This document shows, in pieces, positions 29,113-38,854 of a DNA stretch of 64,000 nucleotides. Numbering within the stretch: the stretch's first letter is position 1; every line of letters starts with the position of its first letter. Made by a program: the position numbers and the translations under genes. This DNA comes from Yersinia vastinensis (GTDB taxonomy: Bacteria > Pseudomonadota > Gammaproteobacteria > Enterobacterales > Enterobacteriaceae). The DNA lies in assembly GCF_902726565.1 (NCBI RefSeq), contig NZ_CACVAF010000001.1, positions 526,685 through 590,684 on the forward strand, read 5' to 3'. A model generated the notes under the pieces. It made no database searches, had not been told where the DNA came from, and was given only the letters and a program-made list of their open reading frames with translations.

Positions 29113-32100
29113 GTTTGCTGCCGTACAGGCAGCTTAGAAAAACACATTGCTAAAGGCGACCCGCTCGATGTGGTTTGCTGCCGTACAGGCAGCTTAGAAA
29201 TGTACCACCAGAATCTTTAGAGCATTGAGATCGTTTGCTGCCGTACAGGCAGCTTAGAAAAAAGGTTGGAACACTACTAGCCGGACTACGGTGTTTGCTG
29301 CCGTACAGGCAGCTTAGAAAGAGATGAGAACCAACGGTCTGTAAATGCGGTGGTTTGCTGCCGTACAGGCAGCTTAGAAAAGAATCGGACGATGTTTGGG
29401 TTAGCTTCGCGAGTTTGCTGCCGTACAGGCAGCTTAGAAAGGCACATTGCGGCCTCTAATCCCGCAACTGAAGTTTGCTGCCGTACAGGCAGCTTAGAAA
29501 AAAAACGGCAAAGCTGGTCACTGAATTTGCTAGTTTGCTGCCGTACAGGCAGCTTAGAAAGTTACTTTTTCATCCAGCATCTTGCCGATGGTGTTTGCTG
29601 CCGTACAGGCAGCTTAGAAATGATATGTACACTCATATGTACACAACTCATTGTTTGCTGCCGTACAGGCAGCTTAGAAATGTATTAATAGGCAATCATC
29701 AGGGTTGAGATTGTTTGCTGCCGTACAGGCAGCTTAGAAATCCTGCATACCATCCGCGCAGTAATGCCATAAGTTTGCTGCCGTACAGGCAGCTTAGAAA
29801 GAAAGGAAATTAAAATGGCTACTCAATACTTTGTTTGCTGCCGTACAGGCAGCTTAGAAAATTCACTGCAACAACGGTAAACGATGCATCGTGTTTGCTG
29901 CCGTACAGGCAGCTTAGAAAAGAGAAACAAATCACCATTAATAGTTATAGACGTTTGCTGCCGTACAGGCAGCTTAGAAAATTCATTCCGTGGCGGTGAT
30001 GGTCTGGACATAGTTTGCTGCCGTACAGGCAGCTTAGAAAATAGCCATCATGGTGTTTAGGGTGATAATCATGTTTGCTGCCGTACAGGCAGCTTAGAAA
30101 ATGCCGGTTCATCGCACCATTTGATACAGTAAGTTTGCTGCCGTACAGGCAGCTTAGAAAACTGACGGCCTCAGCAAGGTAAGTAAGTTGCTGTTTGCTG
30201 CCGTACAGGCAGCTTAGAAAAACAAGCTCTTTCGAGGTGGAGGAGTGAAGCTGTTTGCTGCCGTACAGGCAGCTTAGAAAATGACCAACGCATCCAGATT
30301 GACGTAATCACCGTTTGCTGCCGTACAGGCAGCTTAGAAAGGCGGCCAGTGACCCCAACTAGCAGTCGGTCAGTTTGCTGCCGTACAGGCAGCTTAGAAA
30401 AACTCGTCTGGCTTTGCAGAGCGCTGCTGAGTGTTTGCTGCCGTACAGGCAGCTTAGAAAATAACGCAATATTGTGAGATTGCGGTCATGAGGTTTGCTG
30501 CCGTACAGGCAGCTTAGAAAAGAGGGCCACCAGCTAACCGCGCCGGAATTATGTTTGCTGCCGTACAGGCAGCTTAGAAATGGATGATTATTTCTTTTGG
30601 GGAGTTATTATCGTTTGCTGCCGTACAGGCAGCTTAGAAATTGCATGTCGGTTATGAATTTGACGCCATGATGTTTGCTGCCGTACAGGCAGCTTAGAAA
30701 TGGTAGGCCTGTCGATTAATCTCGATGTGACCGTTTGCTGCCGTACAGGCAGCTTAGAAAAGCACGCTTACACATGGCTTCGGTAATATCGGGTTTGCTG
30801 CCGTACAGGCAGCTTAGAAAAATGCGAACGTGAAAACGCTTCAATAGAAATGGTTTGCTGCCGTACAGGCAGCTTAGAAAAAGCAGTAAACGCATACTGA
30901 TTGAGGTAACTCGTTTGCTGCCGTACAGGCAGCTTAGAAATTTCCACACGTTGCGTTGAGCTGCAACCGCTTGTTTGCTGCCGTACAGGCAGCTTAGAAA
31001 CTGAGTTCAAGCGTAACGAGAACACAATCTACGTTTGCTGCCGTACAGGCAGCTTAGAAAAGCAATAGCAACCAAAGCAAAAGTAGTGACATGTTTGCTG
31101 CCGTACAGGCAGCTTAGAAAATTAGATTTACGGATTGATACCCTCTCGTTGTGTTTGCTGCCGTACAGGCAGCTTAGAAATATAACTGGATAGTGAGCAA
31201 GTTAAATAAAATGTTTGCTGCCGTACAGGCAGCTTAGAAAACAAAATATTCCTGAAATTATTCCGGTACCGGGTTTGCTGCCGTACAGGCAGCTTAGAAA
31301 AATTTGGCTCAATCGGAACAAGCTTCCACCCTGTTTGCTGCCGTACAGGCAGCTTAGAAAGTTAATGGAAACGGACAAACAACTAGCGTTTATGTTTGCT
31401 GCCGTACAGGCAGCTTAGAAATAAACCGTCACTAATAACTTTCATGTTGCCGAGTTTGCTGCCGTACAGGCAGCTTAGAAACTAAGCCAGAATGACGACT
31501 CACTAGCATCTACGTTTGCTGCCGTACAGGCAGCTTAGAAAAACAATCGAAACAACACGTGTAGCCGAACCGCGTTTGCTGCCGTACAGGCAGCTTAGAA
31601 AATTGATATCAAGCCCCAAGACTTCACAGCATTGTTTGCTGCCGTACAGGCAGCTTAGAAATTGCGAGTAACACAACAACGAAAGACGTTACGGTTTGCT
31701 GCCGTACAGGCAGCTTAGAAATTACTCTAAATTTGATTGGAAAACGCATGTATGTTTGCTGCCGTACAGGCAGCTTAGAAAGATAGCGTGCGCCAAATTT
31801 ACCAGTACAGGAAGTTTGCTGCCGTACAGGCAGCTTAGAAAATTCATCCAGCAAGAACTTGGCGTTGTGATCCGTTTGCTGCCGTACAGGCAGCTTAGAA
31901 AAAATCACCCAAGCGCCCTACCAACTCTGCCAAGTTTGCTGCCGTACAGGCAGCTTAGAAAAGATCGGCGCGTCAGGGATATGGATAACTATCGTTTGCT
32001 GCCGTACAGGCAGCTTAGAAATAAAAGTAAATTGTAATTCTGTATATTATCGTGTTTGCTGCCGTACAGGCAGCTTAGAAACACGCCAATTCCACCGCCG

Positions 32101-33221
32101 TAACCATAGCCATGTTTGCTGCCGTACAGGCAGCTTAGAAAGGCAATGTTGCGAATGCTAATCCGCGCATCACGTTTGCTGCCGTACAGGCAGCTTAGAA
32201 ATGCGTTATATATAGCCTCTGCCACATCAACAGGTTTGCTGCCGTACAGGCAGCTTAGAAAAAGGAAGCATCGGATAAAGCCAAGCGTGAGATGTTTGCT
32301 GCCGTACAGGCAGCTTAGAAAAACCGGTCACGAACCGTCTTTCGGCTGGCGTCGTTTGCTGCCGTACAGGCAGCTTAGAAACGGATAAGATGGTGTCGCG
32401 AGATTTTCAAAGCGTTTGCTGCCGTACAGGCAGCTTAGAAAATAGATAGCTTCGCGCAAGCTACCCACACCGAGTTTGCTGCCGTACAGGCAGCTTAGAA
32501 AAGCTAAGCGAGAGGCGTTCAGCGTGACTCGATGTTTGCTGCCGTACAGGCAGCTTAGAAAACTGGCAGCGCGATTAATCAAGTTAATCAGTAGTTTGCT
32601 GCCGTACAGGCAGCTTAGAAAAGCGCGGCCAGTGCAGCAATAATCAAGGTGATGTTTGCTGCCGTACAGGCAGCTTAGAAATTGAGTCATATTTCCGCGC
32701 AACTGCATCGCGAGTTTGCTGCCGTACAGGCAGCTTAGAAATGCGACTATGAGATTGTCGGCCTGGGTGCATTGTTTGCTGCCGTACAGGCAGCTTAGAA
32801 AGGTTTCGTCGGATATTCCAGCGAACACATTCGGTTTGCTGCCGTACAGGCAGCTTAGAAAAATGTTTAAAGCAGACAATGCTAGGGTGTTCGGTTTGCT
32901 GCCGTACAGGCAGCTTAGAAAAATGACGCGCGCGCATTTGCGGAGTATCAGCTGTTTGCTGCCGTACAGGCAGCTTAGAAATGATAGAACCGGATATTAA
33001 TCAGGAGCTTTACGTTTGCTGCCGTACAGGCAGCTTAGAAACCAGTGTCGGCGTCAACTACGGTAGTTACGCCTTGTTTGCTGCCGTACAGGCAGCTTAG
33101 AAAGGTAGATGCTTTCGGCAGACTTACCCTAATTGGTTTGCTGCCGTACAGGCAGCTTAGAAAAAAGACCTGGCTTGTTGATATAGAGGGATGGTTTGCT
33201 GCCGTACAAGCAGGGAGAGCA
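29113..33221 (+). CRISPR. Type I-F CRISPR array, 68 intact repeats plus one degenerate terminal repeat, 68 spacers
   Basis: The 28-base repeat begins GTTTGCTGCC, contains the CTGCC/GGCAG 5-bp hairpin with a GTACA loop, and ends CTTAGAAA, which is the crRNA 5' handle. It resembles the Yersinia pestis I-F repeat. Thirty-eight repeats run at exact 60-base spacing from 29113 to 31333, 28 more from 31394 to 33014, then 33076 and 33136; all 68 look identical by eye. The terminal copy at 33194 keeps 15 bases and then diverges. Spacers are 32 nt except 31361-31393 (33), 33042-33075 (34) and the last, 33164-33193 (30). No duplicate spacers were noticed. Transcription should run away from cas6f. Confidence 0.98.
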
Positions 33222-33437
33222 AGAAGTTATTCTCCACAACAACTAACTACGACGTGCATATCAGACCCGAAAGCGTATTTTCCTTGTACTTTCCATAACT
33301 TACAACCACTCTTAGCGGACGTGCCTTTACCCGCCGGGGATTTTTTCCCAACGTGCGTTTTTGGCCTGAAAGCGCTAGACGAAAATCAATTGGAATGTGA
33401 GTTGGCCGGGAGCTTATACAGCTAATCGATATTGAGT
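33222..33437. other. Trailer region after the array, no recognised gene
   Basis: 216 bases between the degenerate last repeat and the DUF4279 gene. A plus-strand frame stays open to 33425 and reads PLLADVPLPAGDFFPTCVFG and ALDENQLECELAGSLYS. It has coding-like composition but its only start codons lie inside the array, so it looks like the tail of a broken gene. I do not recognise the family. Confidence 0.4.
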
Positions 33438-33842
33438 TTAACTATAAATATATAAATCAATAGAACTTTCAGCCCCAATACTACCTAAGAACCGATTCGT
33501 TTCTGCTGACCAATAGATAGATGGTTTTTCCCCATTCTCTACTTCGATTAAAAGAGAAAAAATGAACGTAACACCATATTTCTCTTTTATTTCTTCCAAT
33601 ACATTAATTTTACATTTTAATAGCGACAATAACTTTCTTGTTTGCTCATCTACATCATAGGACTCTTCCTTCTCCGTACAGATTGACCAACTAGTCTCTG
33701 TACTCGGTCTTTTTCTCGTTCCGCTGATGATACCTTTGAGATGAACCTCCATAGGTTCTATCTGTAGCAAAGCAGTTATCTCATTGGGATCAAAGACATC
33801 CCCGCAAATGGAAAATTCTGCTTTTACTGTTGTTTTATCCAT
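33438..33842 (-). CDS. DUF4279 family protein, probable immunity protein for the CdiA tail
   Basis: A 134-residue acidic soluble protein matching the DUF4279 pattern: N-terminal FSICGDVFDPNEITALLQIEP, a central TSWSI strand, and the C-terminal SIYWSAETNRFLGSIGAESS followed by a DLYIYS end. DUF4279 proteins are common as cognate immunity proteins in polymorphic-toxin loci. Here it starts nine bases after the stop of the truncated CdiA toxin on the same strand, the classical cdiA-CT/cdiI order. Direct proof of immunity is not available from sequence. Confidence 0.7.
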   Translation of the reverse strand: MDKTTVKAEFSICGDVFDPNEITALLQIEPMEVHLKGIISGTRKRPSTETSWSICTEKEESYDVDEQTRKLLSLLKCKINVLEEIKEKYGVTFIFSLLIEVENGEKPSIYWSAETNRFLGSIGAESSIDLYIYS

Positions 33843-33851
33843 ATAACTGCC

Positions 33852-35066
33852 CTACTTATTAATAAATTCGCCAGTTGGGATATCTTCACCTTTCCCACCT
33901 TTTCTGAAAATCCACAACTGCCCACTATCTTTATCAACATAAATGTCATAAAGCTTTATTTCTGCTTTAGCACCAAGGAAATCCTTTTTGATCTGATGAG
34001 CATCCACGCCATTATTTTTCAGGAACTTATCGTCAGCAACTTTTATATTAGATGGTTTTTCTGCCCCATTATCATAACCATCACTTGTCATATGATTTGG
34101 TAAATCAGGTATAGCTTCGGTATTACCCGTGTTGTTTGGCGATGTGTCTACAGTTTGGTTTCCACCAGTATTATTTGGCTCCGAGTCAGTCTGACCATTA
34201 TTGTTACCTGTATGATTTACGCTCTGGTCTGGTAGTTGGTTTCCACCCGTGTTGGTTGGGCCAGTCTCAGCCATCTGGTCACCACCAGTATTAGAAGGAC
34301 CAGTTTCACTTCGCCCCATCATTGTCTGAATGGCCAAAATCGCAACTTGCGCGGCCATTGGACAATCACCACCGGAGAGGCATTTTGTCACAGCATCTTT
34401 GCCAAACTCTTTCACCGCCACATCCAGCTTTTGCGCTATCGCAGCATTAGCTTCGCTTTGTGGCGTTTGTCCTGCTACAGGCGACGGAGGAGCAATCATT
34501 TGTAGCAGGAAGTTATTCTCGACCGCGTTCTTCCCGGCCTGCGCACCGGCAACGGCACTGCCCGTGCTATCGCCTACTAGGCCACCGGATAGTCCCGCCG
34601 CTAGGGAGCTGAGGTTAACAATAACCTGCTTTTGTGCTTCGGTCAGGTCTTTGGTCTCGATATTTGGGTACAGGCTGTTTTTGATGTAGATGGCGGCCAG
34701 TTCACCGCTTAACGCACCGATACCACCGGCGGCGGCGCTGTTGCCTTGCAGGTGAGAGAGCACCGCACCCAGCACCGCATGTGCGCCAATGCGTGCCGCT
34801 TCATTATCTTCACCGGCGACATCTTTAATCATCTGTGCCAGATACGGGGCGGATGCACCGGCCAGTGCTTTGGTCATATCACCACCCGCCAACCCTTGCA
34901 GGGCGGCGGTGGCGGCTTGCGCAATTTTCTGGTAAGTGCCACCGATGCCGTAATCTTTCATGGCATCTTTATAGACTTGCGACGCTTCTATCTCTTTCTG
35001 GGTCGGGTTGAGATTACCACCTTTCGCCAGTGCATCTTTCGCGGCTGTGGTGGCCTGTATCTGTCC
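33852..35066 (-). pseudogene. 5'-truncated CdiA/filamentous-haemagglutinin-like toxin, C-terminal part only
   Basis: The reading frame is open from 35066 (GQIQATTAAKDALAKGG) to the stop at 33852, with no credible start; an upstream TGA at 35067-35069 marks the break. It contains CdiA features in order: the Ala/Gly-rich ATAALQGLAGGDMTKALAGA segment, the AGLSGGLVGDSTGSAVAGAQ stretch, and VENN (residues 147-150 from the internal ATG at 34961). A Cys-containing KCLSGGDCPMA segment and a low-complexity linker of NTGGNQ-like repeats follow. The toxin tail is HQIKKDFLGAKAEIKLYDIY then GGKGEDIPTGEF. The tail resembles the group annotated as polymorphic toxin type 33, from memory and not verified. Without the secretion part it can only be an orphan cassette or remnant. 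Confidence 0.8.
34080..34300 (-). repeat. NTGG-type amino-acid repeat linker inside the CdiA tail
   Basis: In-frame imperfect repeats of about 10-16 codons: GPSNTGGDQ, GPTNTGGNQ, VNHTGNNNGQ, EPNNTGGNQ, SPNNTGNTE. They separate the VENN pretoxin region from the toxin domain and look like a flexible spacer built by tandem duplication. Confidence 0.7.
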
Positions 35067-35243
35067 TCACATATATGTAAAAAGTATCTGTATGGCCATC
35101 ATTGGGTGTCAATAAAGTCAGGTCGTTAAATAATTTTTAGCATCAATTTCTCTTTGGTTAGATATTCATATTTGTTTTTTCATATATATTGTTGATTTTA
35201 TTTCTCTGCAGAGTATCCTGTCTCAAAATGAACAGGAGGAACG
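35067..35243. other. Junction between the CdiA remnant and the ars operon
   Basis: 177 A/T-rich bases. Similarity to CdiA stops at about 35066, and the sequence then changes to a low-GC tract with several ATATAT words that should hold the arsR promoter and operator. No gene is seen. Confidence 0.5.
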
Positions 35244-35594
35244 ATGCGACTAACTTCCTTACAACTCTTCAAAAACCTATCCGATGAGACCCGCCTGGGT
35301 ATCGTGTTGCTGCTCAGGGAGATGGGGGAGCTGTGTGTGTGTGATCTTTGCACGGCGCTGGAACAATCGCAGCCCAAGATTTCCCGTCATCTGGCAATGC
35401 TACGAGAAAGTGGTCTATTGCTGGATCGCAAACAGGGGAAGTGGGTTCATTACCGCTTATCTCCGCATATTCCTTCATGGGCAGCTCAGGTTATTGAACA
35501 AGCTTGGTTAAGTCAGCAGGAGGATATACAGGCTATCGCCCGTAAGCTGGCATCGGCTCACGGCTCTGGTAGCGGTAAGGCTGTCTGCACCTAA
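35244..35594 (+). CDS. arsR: Arsenical-resistance repressor ArsR
   Basis: A 116-residue ArsR/SmtB winged-helix repressor. The metalloid-binding Cys motif ELCVCDLC is at the start of the recognition helix, followed by SQPKISRHLAMLRESGLL. It represses its own operon and leaves DNA when As(III) or Sb(III) binds the cysteines. AGGAGGAACG before ATG is a strong ribosome site. First gene of arsR-arsB-arsC. Confidence 0.96.
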   Translation: MRLTSLQLFKNLSDETRLGIVLLLREMGELCVCDLCTALEQSQPKISRHLAMLRESGLLLDRKQGKWVHYRLSPHIPSWAAQVIEQAWLSQQEDIQAIARKLASAHGSGSGKAVCT

Positions 35595-35777
35595 AAATTT
35601 TCCTTTAATATATATGTTTTTTCGAATGTATAGTGCATAAGATAACGCGTTAATAGTGTTCTATTCGGTTACGTGCTGTCGTATTGGCGGTACATAACCA
35701 GTATCAGCAACTCAAACAACTTGCGGGTTAATTTGTTACACGCACAGGGTGGTTCTGCCGCTCTGTCTGGAGGATTT

Positions 35778-37070
35778 ATGTTACTGGCCGGCGCTATTTT
35801 TGTCCTGACCATTGTTTTGGTTATCTGGCAGCCGAAGGGATTAGGGATCGGTTGGAGTGCGGCGCTGGGTGCGACGCTGGCATTGATTTCCGGTGTGGTA
35901 CACATTGCAGATATTCCTGTGGTGTGGAATATCGTCTGGAATGCTACCGCAACTTTTATCGCCGTTATTATCATCAGTCTGCTGCTGGATGAGTCCGGCT
36001 TTTTCGAGTGGGCGGCGCTGCACGTGTCACGTTGGGGCAATGGTCGTGGTCGTTTGCTGTTTACCTATATCGTCCTGCTCGGTGCAGCGGTGGCGGCGCT
36101 GTTCGCCAATGATGGTGCAGCTCTTATTCTGACGCCGATTGTTATTGCCATGCTGCTGGCATTAGGATTCAGCAAAGGGGCTACACTGGCATTCGTCATG
36201 GCAGCCGGATTTATTGCCGATACGGCCAGTCTGCCGCTTATCGTGTCAAACCTGGTTAACATCGTTTCTGCTGATTTCTTCCATCTGGGATTCACGGAAT
36301 ATGCATCAGTGATGATACCCGTGGATATCGCCGCTATTATTGCCACGCTAGTGATGCTGCATTTGTTCTTTCGAAAAGATATTCCGCCGACTTACGATTT
36401 AGCTCTCCTGAAAGCACCAGAAAAAGCGATAAAAGATCTGGCAACGTTCAGAACCGGCTGGGTTGTATTGCTCCTTCTACTGATCGGTTTTTTTGTGCTT
36501 GAGCCGATGGGGATACCCGTTAGTGCTATTGCGGCGGTGGGGGCAGTCATCCTCTTTATTGTGGCGAAACGAGGTCATGCTATTAATACCGGTAAGGTGC
36601 TGCGCGGTGCGCCGTGGCAGATTGTGGTCTTCTCACTGGGGATGTATCTGGTGGTCTATGGCCTGCGCAATGCTGGATTAACAGAATATCTCTCTGGTGT
36701 ACTGAACGAGCTGGCAGATAAAGGCCTCTGGGCCGCGACCTTTGGTACTGGCTTCCTGACGGCTTTCCTGTCTTCCATCATGAACAACATGCCTACTGTG
36801 CTGGTTGGCGCTCTCTCAATCGATGGCAGTAACGCAACAGGCGTTATCAAAGAAGCGATGATCTATGCCAACGTGATTGGCTGCGATCTGGGGCCGAAAA
36901 TTACACCTATTGGTAGCCTGGCAACGCTGCTCTGGCTGCATGTCCTTTCACAGAAGAATATGACCATCACCTGGGGATACTATTTCCGCACCGGGATCGT
37001 CATGACTCTGCCTGTGCTGTTTGTAACGCTGGCCGCGCTGGCGCTACGTCTCTCTTTCACTTTGTCATGA
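35778..37070 (+). CDS. arsB: Arsenite efflux pump ArsB
   Basis: A 430-residue, 12-TM inner-membrane arsenite/antimonite transporter matching E. coli ArsB ([52 protein letters not shown]). The ATG at 35778 with GGAGG seven bases upstream is preferred over an in-frame start 105 bases earlier, which would add a tail absent from the family. No arsA or arsD is present, so this is the simple chromosomal arsRBC type. Confidence 0.96.
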   Translation: MLLAGAIFVLTIVLVIWQPKGLGIGWSAALGATLALISGVVHIADIPVVWNIVWNATATFIAVIIISLLLDESGFFEWAALHVSRWGNGRGRLLFTYIVLLGAAVAALFANDGAALILTPIVIAMLLALGFSKGATLAFVMAAGFIADTASLPLIVSNLVNIVSADFFHLGFTEYASVMIPVDIAAIIATLVMLHLFFRKDIPPTYDLALLKAPEKAIKDLATFRTGWVVLLLLLIGFFVLEPMGIPVSAIAAVGAVILFIVAKRGHAINTGKVLRGAPWQIVVFSLGMYLVVYGLRNAGLTEYLSGVLNELADKGLWAATFGTGFLTAFLSSIMNNMPTVLVGALSIDGSNATGVIKEAMIYANVIGCDLGPKITPIGSLATLLWLHVLSQKNMTITWGYYFRTGIVMTLPVLFVTLAALALRLSFTLS

Positions 37071-37079
37071 GATACTGAG

Positions 37080-37505
37080 ATGAGCAATATCACTATTTAT
37101 CACAATCCGGCCTGCGGAACGTCGCGTAATACGCTGGAGATAATCCGCAACAGCGGTACTGAGCCGACCATTATTCATTATCTTGAGACTCCACCGTCAC
37201 GCCATGAACTGGTTAAACTCATTGCGGATATGGGAATCACTGTGCGGGCGCTGCTGCGTAAAAACGTTGAGTTTTATGAAGCGTTAGGGCTTGCCGAAGA
37301 CTGCTTTACTGACAATCAGTTAATCGATTTTATGTTGCAACATCCTATCCTGATTAATCGTCCGATCGTAGTGACGTCGTTGGGGACCCGCCTGTGTCGT
37401 CCTTCTGAAGTGGTTCTGGATATCCTTCCAGATTCACAAAAAGGGGCGTTCGCGAAAGAAGATGGTGAAAAAATCATAGATGAAACAGGGACACGGATTA
37501 AATAA
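37080..37505 (+). CDS. arsC: Glutaredoxin-dependent arsenate reductase ArsC
   Basis: A 141-residue cytoplasmic enzyme reducing arsenate to arsenite for export by ArsB. Catalytic Cys12 lies in HNPACGTSRNT, and the arsenate-binding arginines are in INRPIVVTSLGTRLCRP. Nine bases after arsB, last gene of the ars operon. Confidence 0.97.
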   Translation: MSNITIYHNPACGTSRNTLEIIRNSGTEPTIIHYLETPPSRHELVKLIADMGITVRALLRKNVEFYEALGLAEDCFTDNQLIDFMLQHPILINRPIVVTSLGTRLCRPSEVVLDILPDSQKGAFAKEDGEKIIDETGTRIK

Positions 37506-37559
37506 TAGTGAGGAAAAGAATACGTTACACCGTATTAGTTCTTTGTCATTGGCGTCATA

Positions 37560-37577
37560 TTCTTACCGGTATAAGAC
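37560..37577 (+). promoter_or_regulatory. EvgA-box-like inverted repeat upstream of yfdX
   Basis: TTCTTACCGGTATAAGAC matches 13 of the 16 defined positions of the 18-bp EvgA site (TTCYTACA-NN-TGTARGAA). It lies about 135 bases before the yfdX ATG. In E. coli yfdX is an EvgA target. Confidence 0.5.
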
Positions 37578-37711
37578 CTAAAATGCTTTTGCGATAATAA
37601 CTACAGCTGTCAGATAATCCTTTCATATTGGCAGCCCCTATCTGATTTCTCTTTTTATGCTTACTAAATATGATGGCGGTATTCCAAAAAACTGTTAAAA
37701 ATGAGGTAAGT

Positions 37712-38326
37712 ATGAAACGTTTAATTATGGCTACTATGGTTGCAGCAACTCTGGCATCGTCATCAGTATGGGCTAGCGGTGAGGTGCCAACAGCAACAGA
37801 AAAACAGACTCAGCAATCTGTGGCGGCTGAGCGGATTTCTGAGCAAGGCTTATATGCGATGCGTAACATTCAGGTTGCGCGTTTAGCTCTATTCCATGGC
37901 GACCCTGAAAAGGCAAAAGAACTGACAAATGAAGCCTCGGCTTTGTTAGCAGATGATAGTACTGAATGGGAAAAATTTGCCAAATCGGGTAAGAAAACCA
38001 ATTTGAGTGATGATCAGTATATTGTCATTAATGCTACGGTTGGGATATCTGAGAGCTATATTGCGACACCTGAAAAAAAGGCTGCAATAAAAATTGCTAA
38101 TGAAAAAATGGCAAAAGGAGATAAAAAGGGGGCATTGGAGGAACTTCGCCTGGTTGGTGTCGGAGTGATGGAAAATCAGTATCTGATGCCGTTGAAACAA
38201 ACACGGAATGCACTTGCAGAAGCCCAGAAACTACTTGATAAAAAACAATACTATGAAGCAAACCTTGCTCTCAAAGGTGCTGAAGATGGAATCATCGTTG
38301 AAAGCGAAGCATTACTGGTTGATTAA
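37712..38326 (+). CDS. yfdX: Periplasmic stress protein YfdX
   Basis: A 204-residue exported protein. The signal peptide [21 protein letters not shown] is followed by a soluble helical domain ([40 protein letters not shown]). It is very close to E. coli YfdX, an EvgA-induced, multistress-associated protein. The ATG at 37712 with GAGGTAAGT before it is the start; an in-frame ATG 42 bases earlier lacks a ribosome site and would hide the signal peptide. It opens the yfdX-frc-oxc-yfdV-yfdE block, in the same order as E. coli. Confidence 0.95.
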   Translation: MKRLIMATMVAATLASSSVWASGEVPTATEKQTQQSVAAERISEQGLYAMRNIQVARLALFHGDPEKAKELTNEASALLADDSTEWEKFAKSGKKTNLSDDQYIVINATVGISESYIATPEKKAAIKIANEKMAKGDKKGALEELRLVGVGVMENQYLMPLKQTRNALAEAQKLLDKKQYYEANLALKGAEDGIIVESEALLVD

Positions 38327-38854
38327 GCCTGATATTCATTTTATTTAAGGTGTGGGCGTCATACCTGCAAGTTTCTTTTTATGACCACAATATGATTGTT
38401 TGTGGTCATAAAACTCTCTGTAGTACTCTTCAGTTTTATATCAATTAATACCTTTCTTTTATTTCTCATCTCCAATGAAACCCTATTTCTAGTAGACGAT
38501 TAAAATAATTCTATAGTTGGGGGATTATGCCACCAATTCTGGTTATTATTTTCGCCTCTGTGTAACTTAACCCCCAATTCTTACACGCGTAAGAATAACA
38601 TCACAAATCTCGCGAATCTCTCTGATTACACCTTATACATATTTCTTTTATTATTATTTCCGTCCTCACCACTCATCTCACAAAAATCCATTGTGAGCCT
38701 AGAGTAGAGATGAACTCATTAACTCTATATATGATATGTGGCTAATTTAATTTACGGTGATAACCCATGTTTCTGAGTTATTCAGTGATGGGCTATTTCT
38801 TAAATAAACGCCAAATAGATAAAGTCAATTTTTTATTAACCAATAGGTAATGCT
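38327..38854. other. Long intergenic region before frc
   Basis: 528 A/T-rich bases without a gene. It contains the dyad TTGTGGTCATAAA-type repeats at 38380-38410 (TATGACCACAATATGATTGTTTG region; TGACCACAA/TTGTGGTCA), which may end yfdX transcription, and the EvgA-box-like repeat at 38578-38595. The frc ribosome site is weak (AATAGGTAATGCT). Confidence 0.6.
38578..38595 (+). promoter_or_regulatory. EvgA-box-like inverted repeat upstream of frc
   Basis: TTCTTACACGCGTAAGAA matches the 18-bp EvgA consensus at 15 of 16 defined positions. Arms TTCTTAC/GTAAGAA are perfectly inverted. It lies 259 bases before the frc ATG. Confidence 0.7.

Noticed and set aside
29350..33150. Several open frames of 60-180 codons across the CRISPR array, with periodic LLPYRQLRK, SKLPVRQQT or FLSCLYGSK peptides
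   Set aside because: They are translations of the repeat itself; the 60-base period keeps a frame open. No ribosome sites and no protein family.
35673..35777. N-terminal extension of ArsB by 35 residues
   Set aside because: No ribosome site; the ATG at 35778 has GGAGG and matches the family start.
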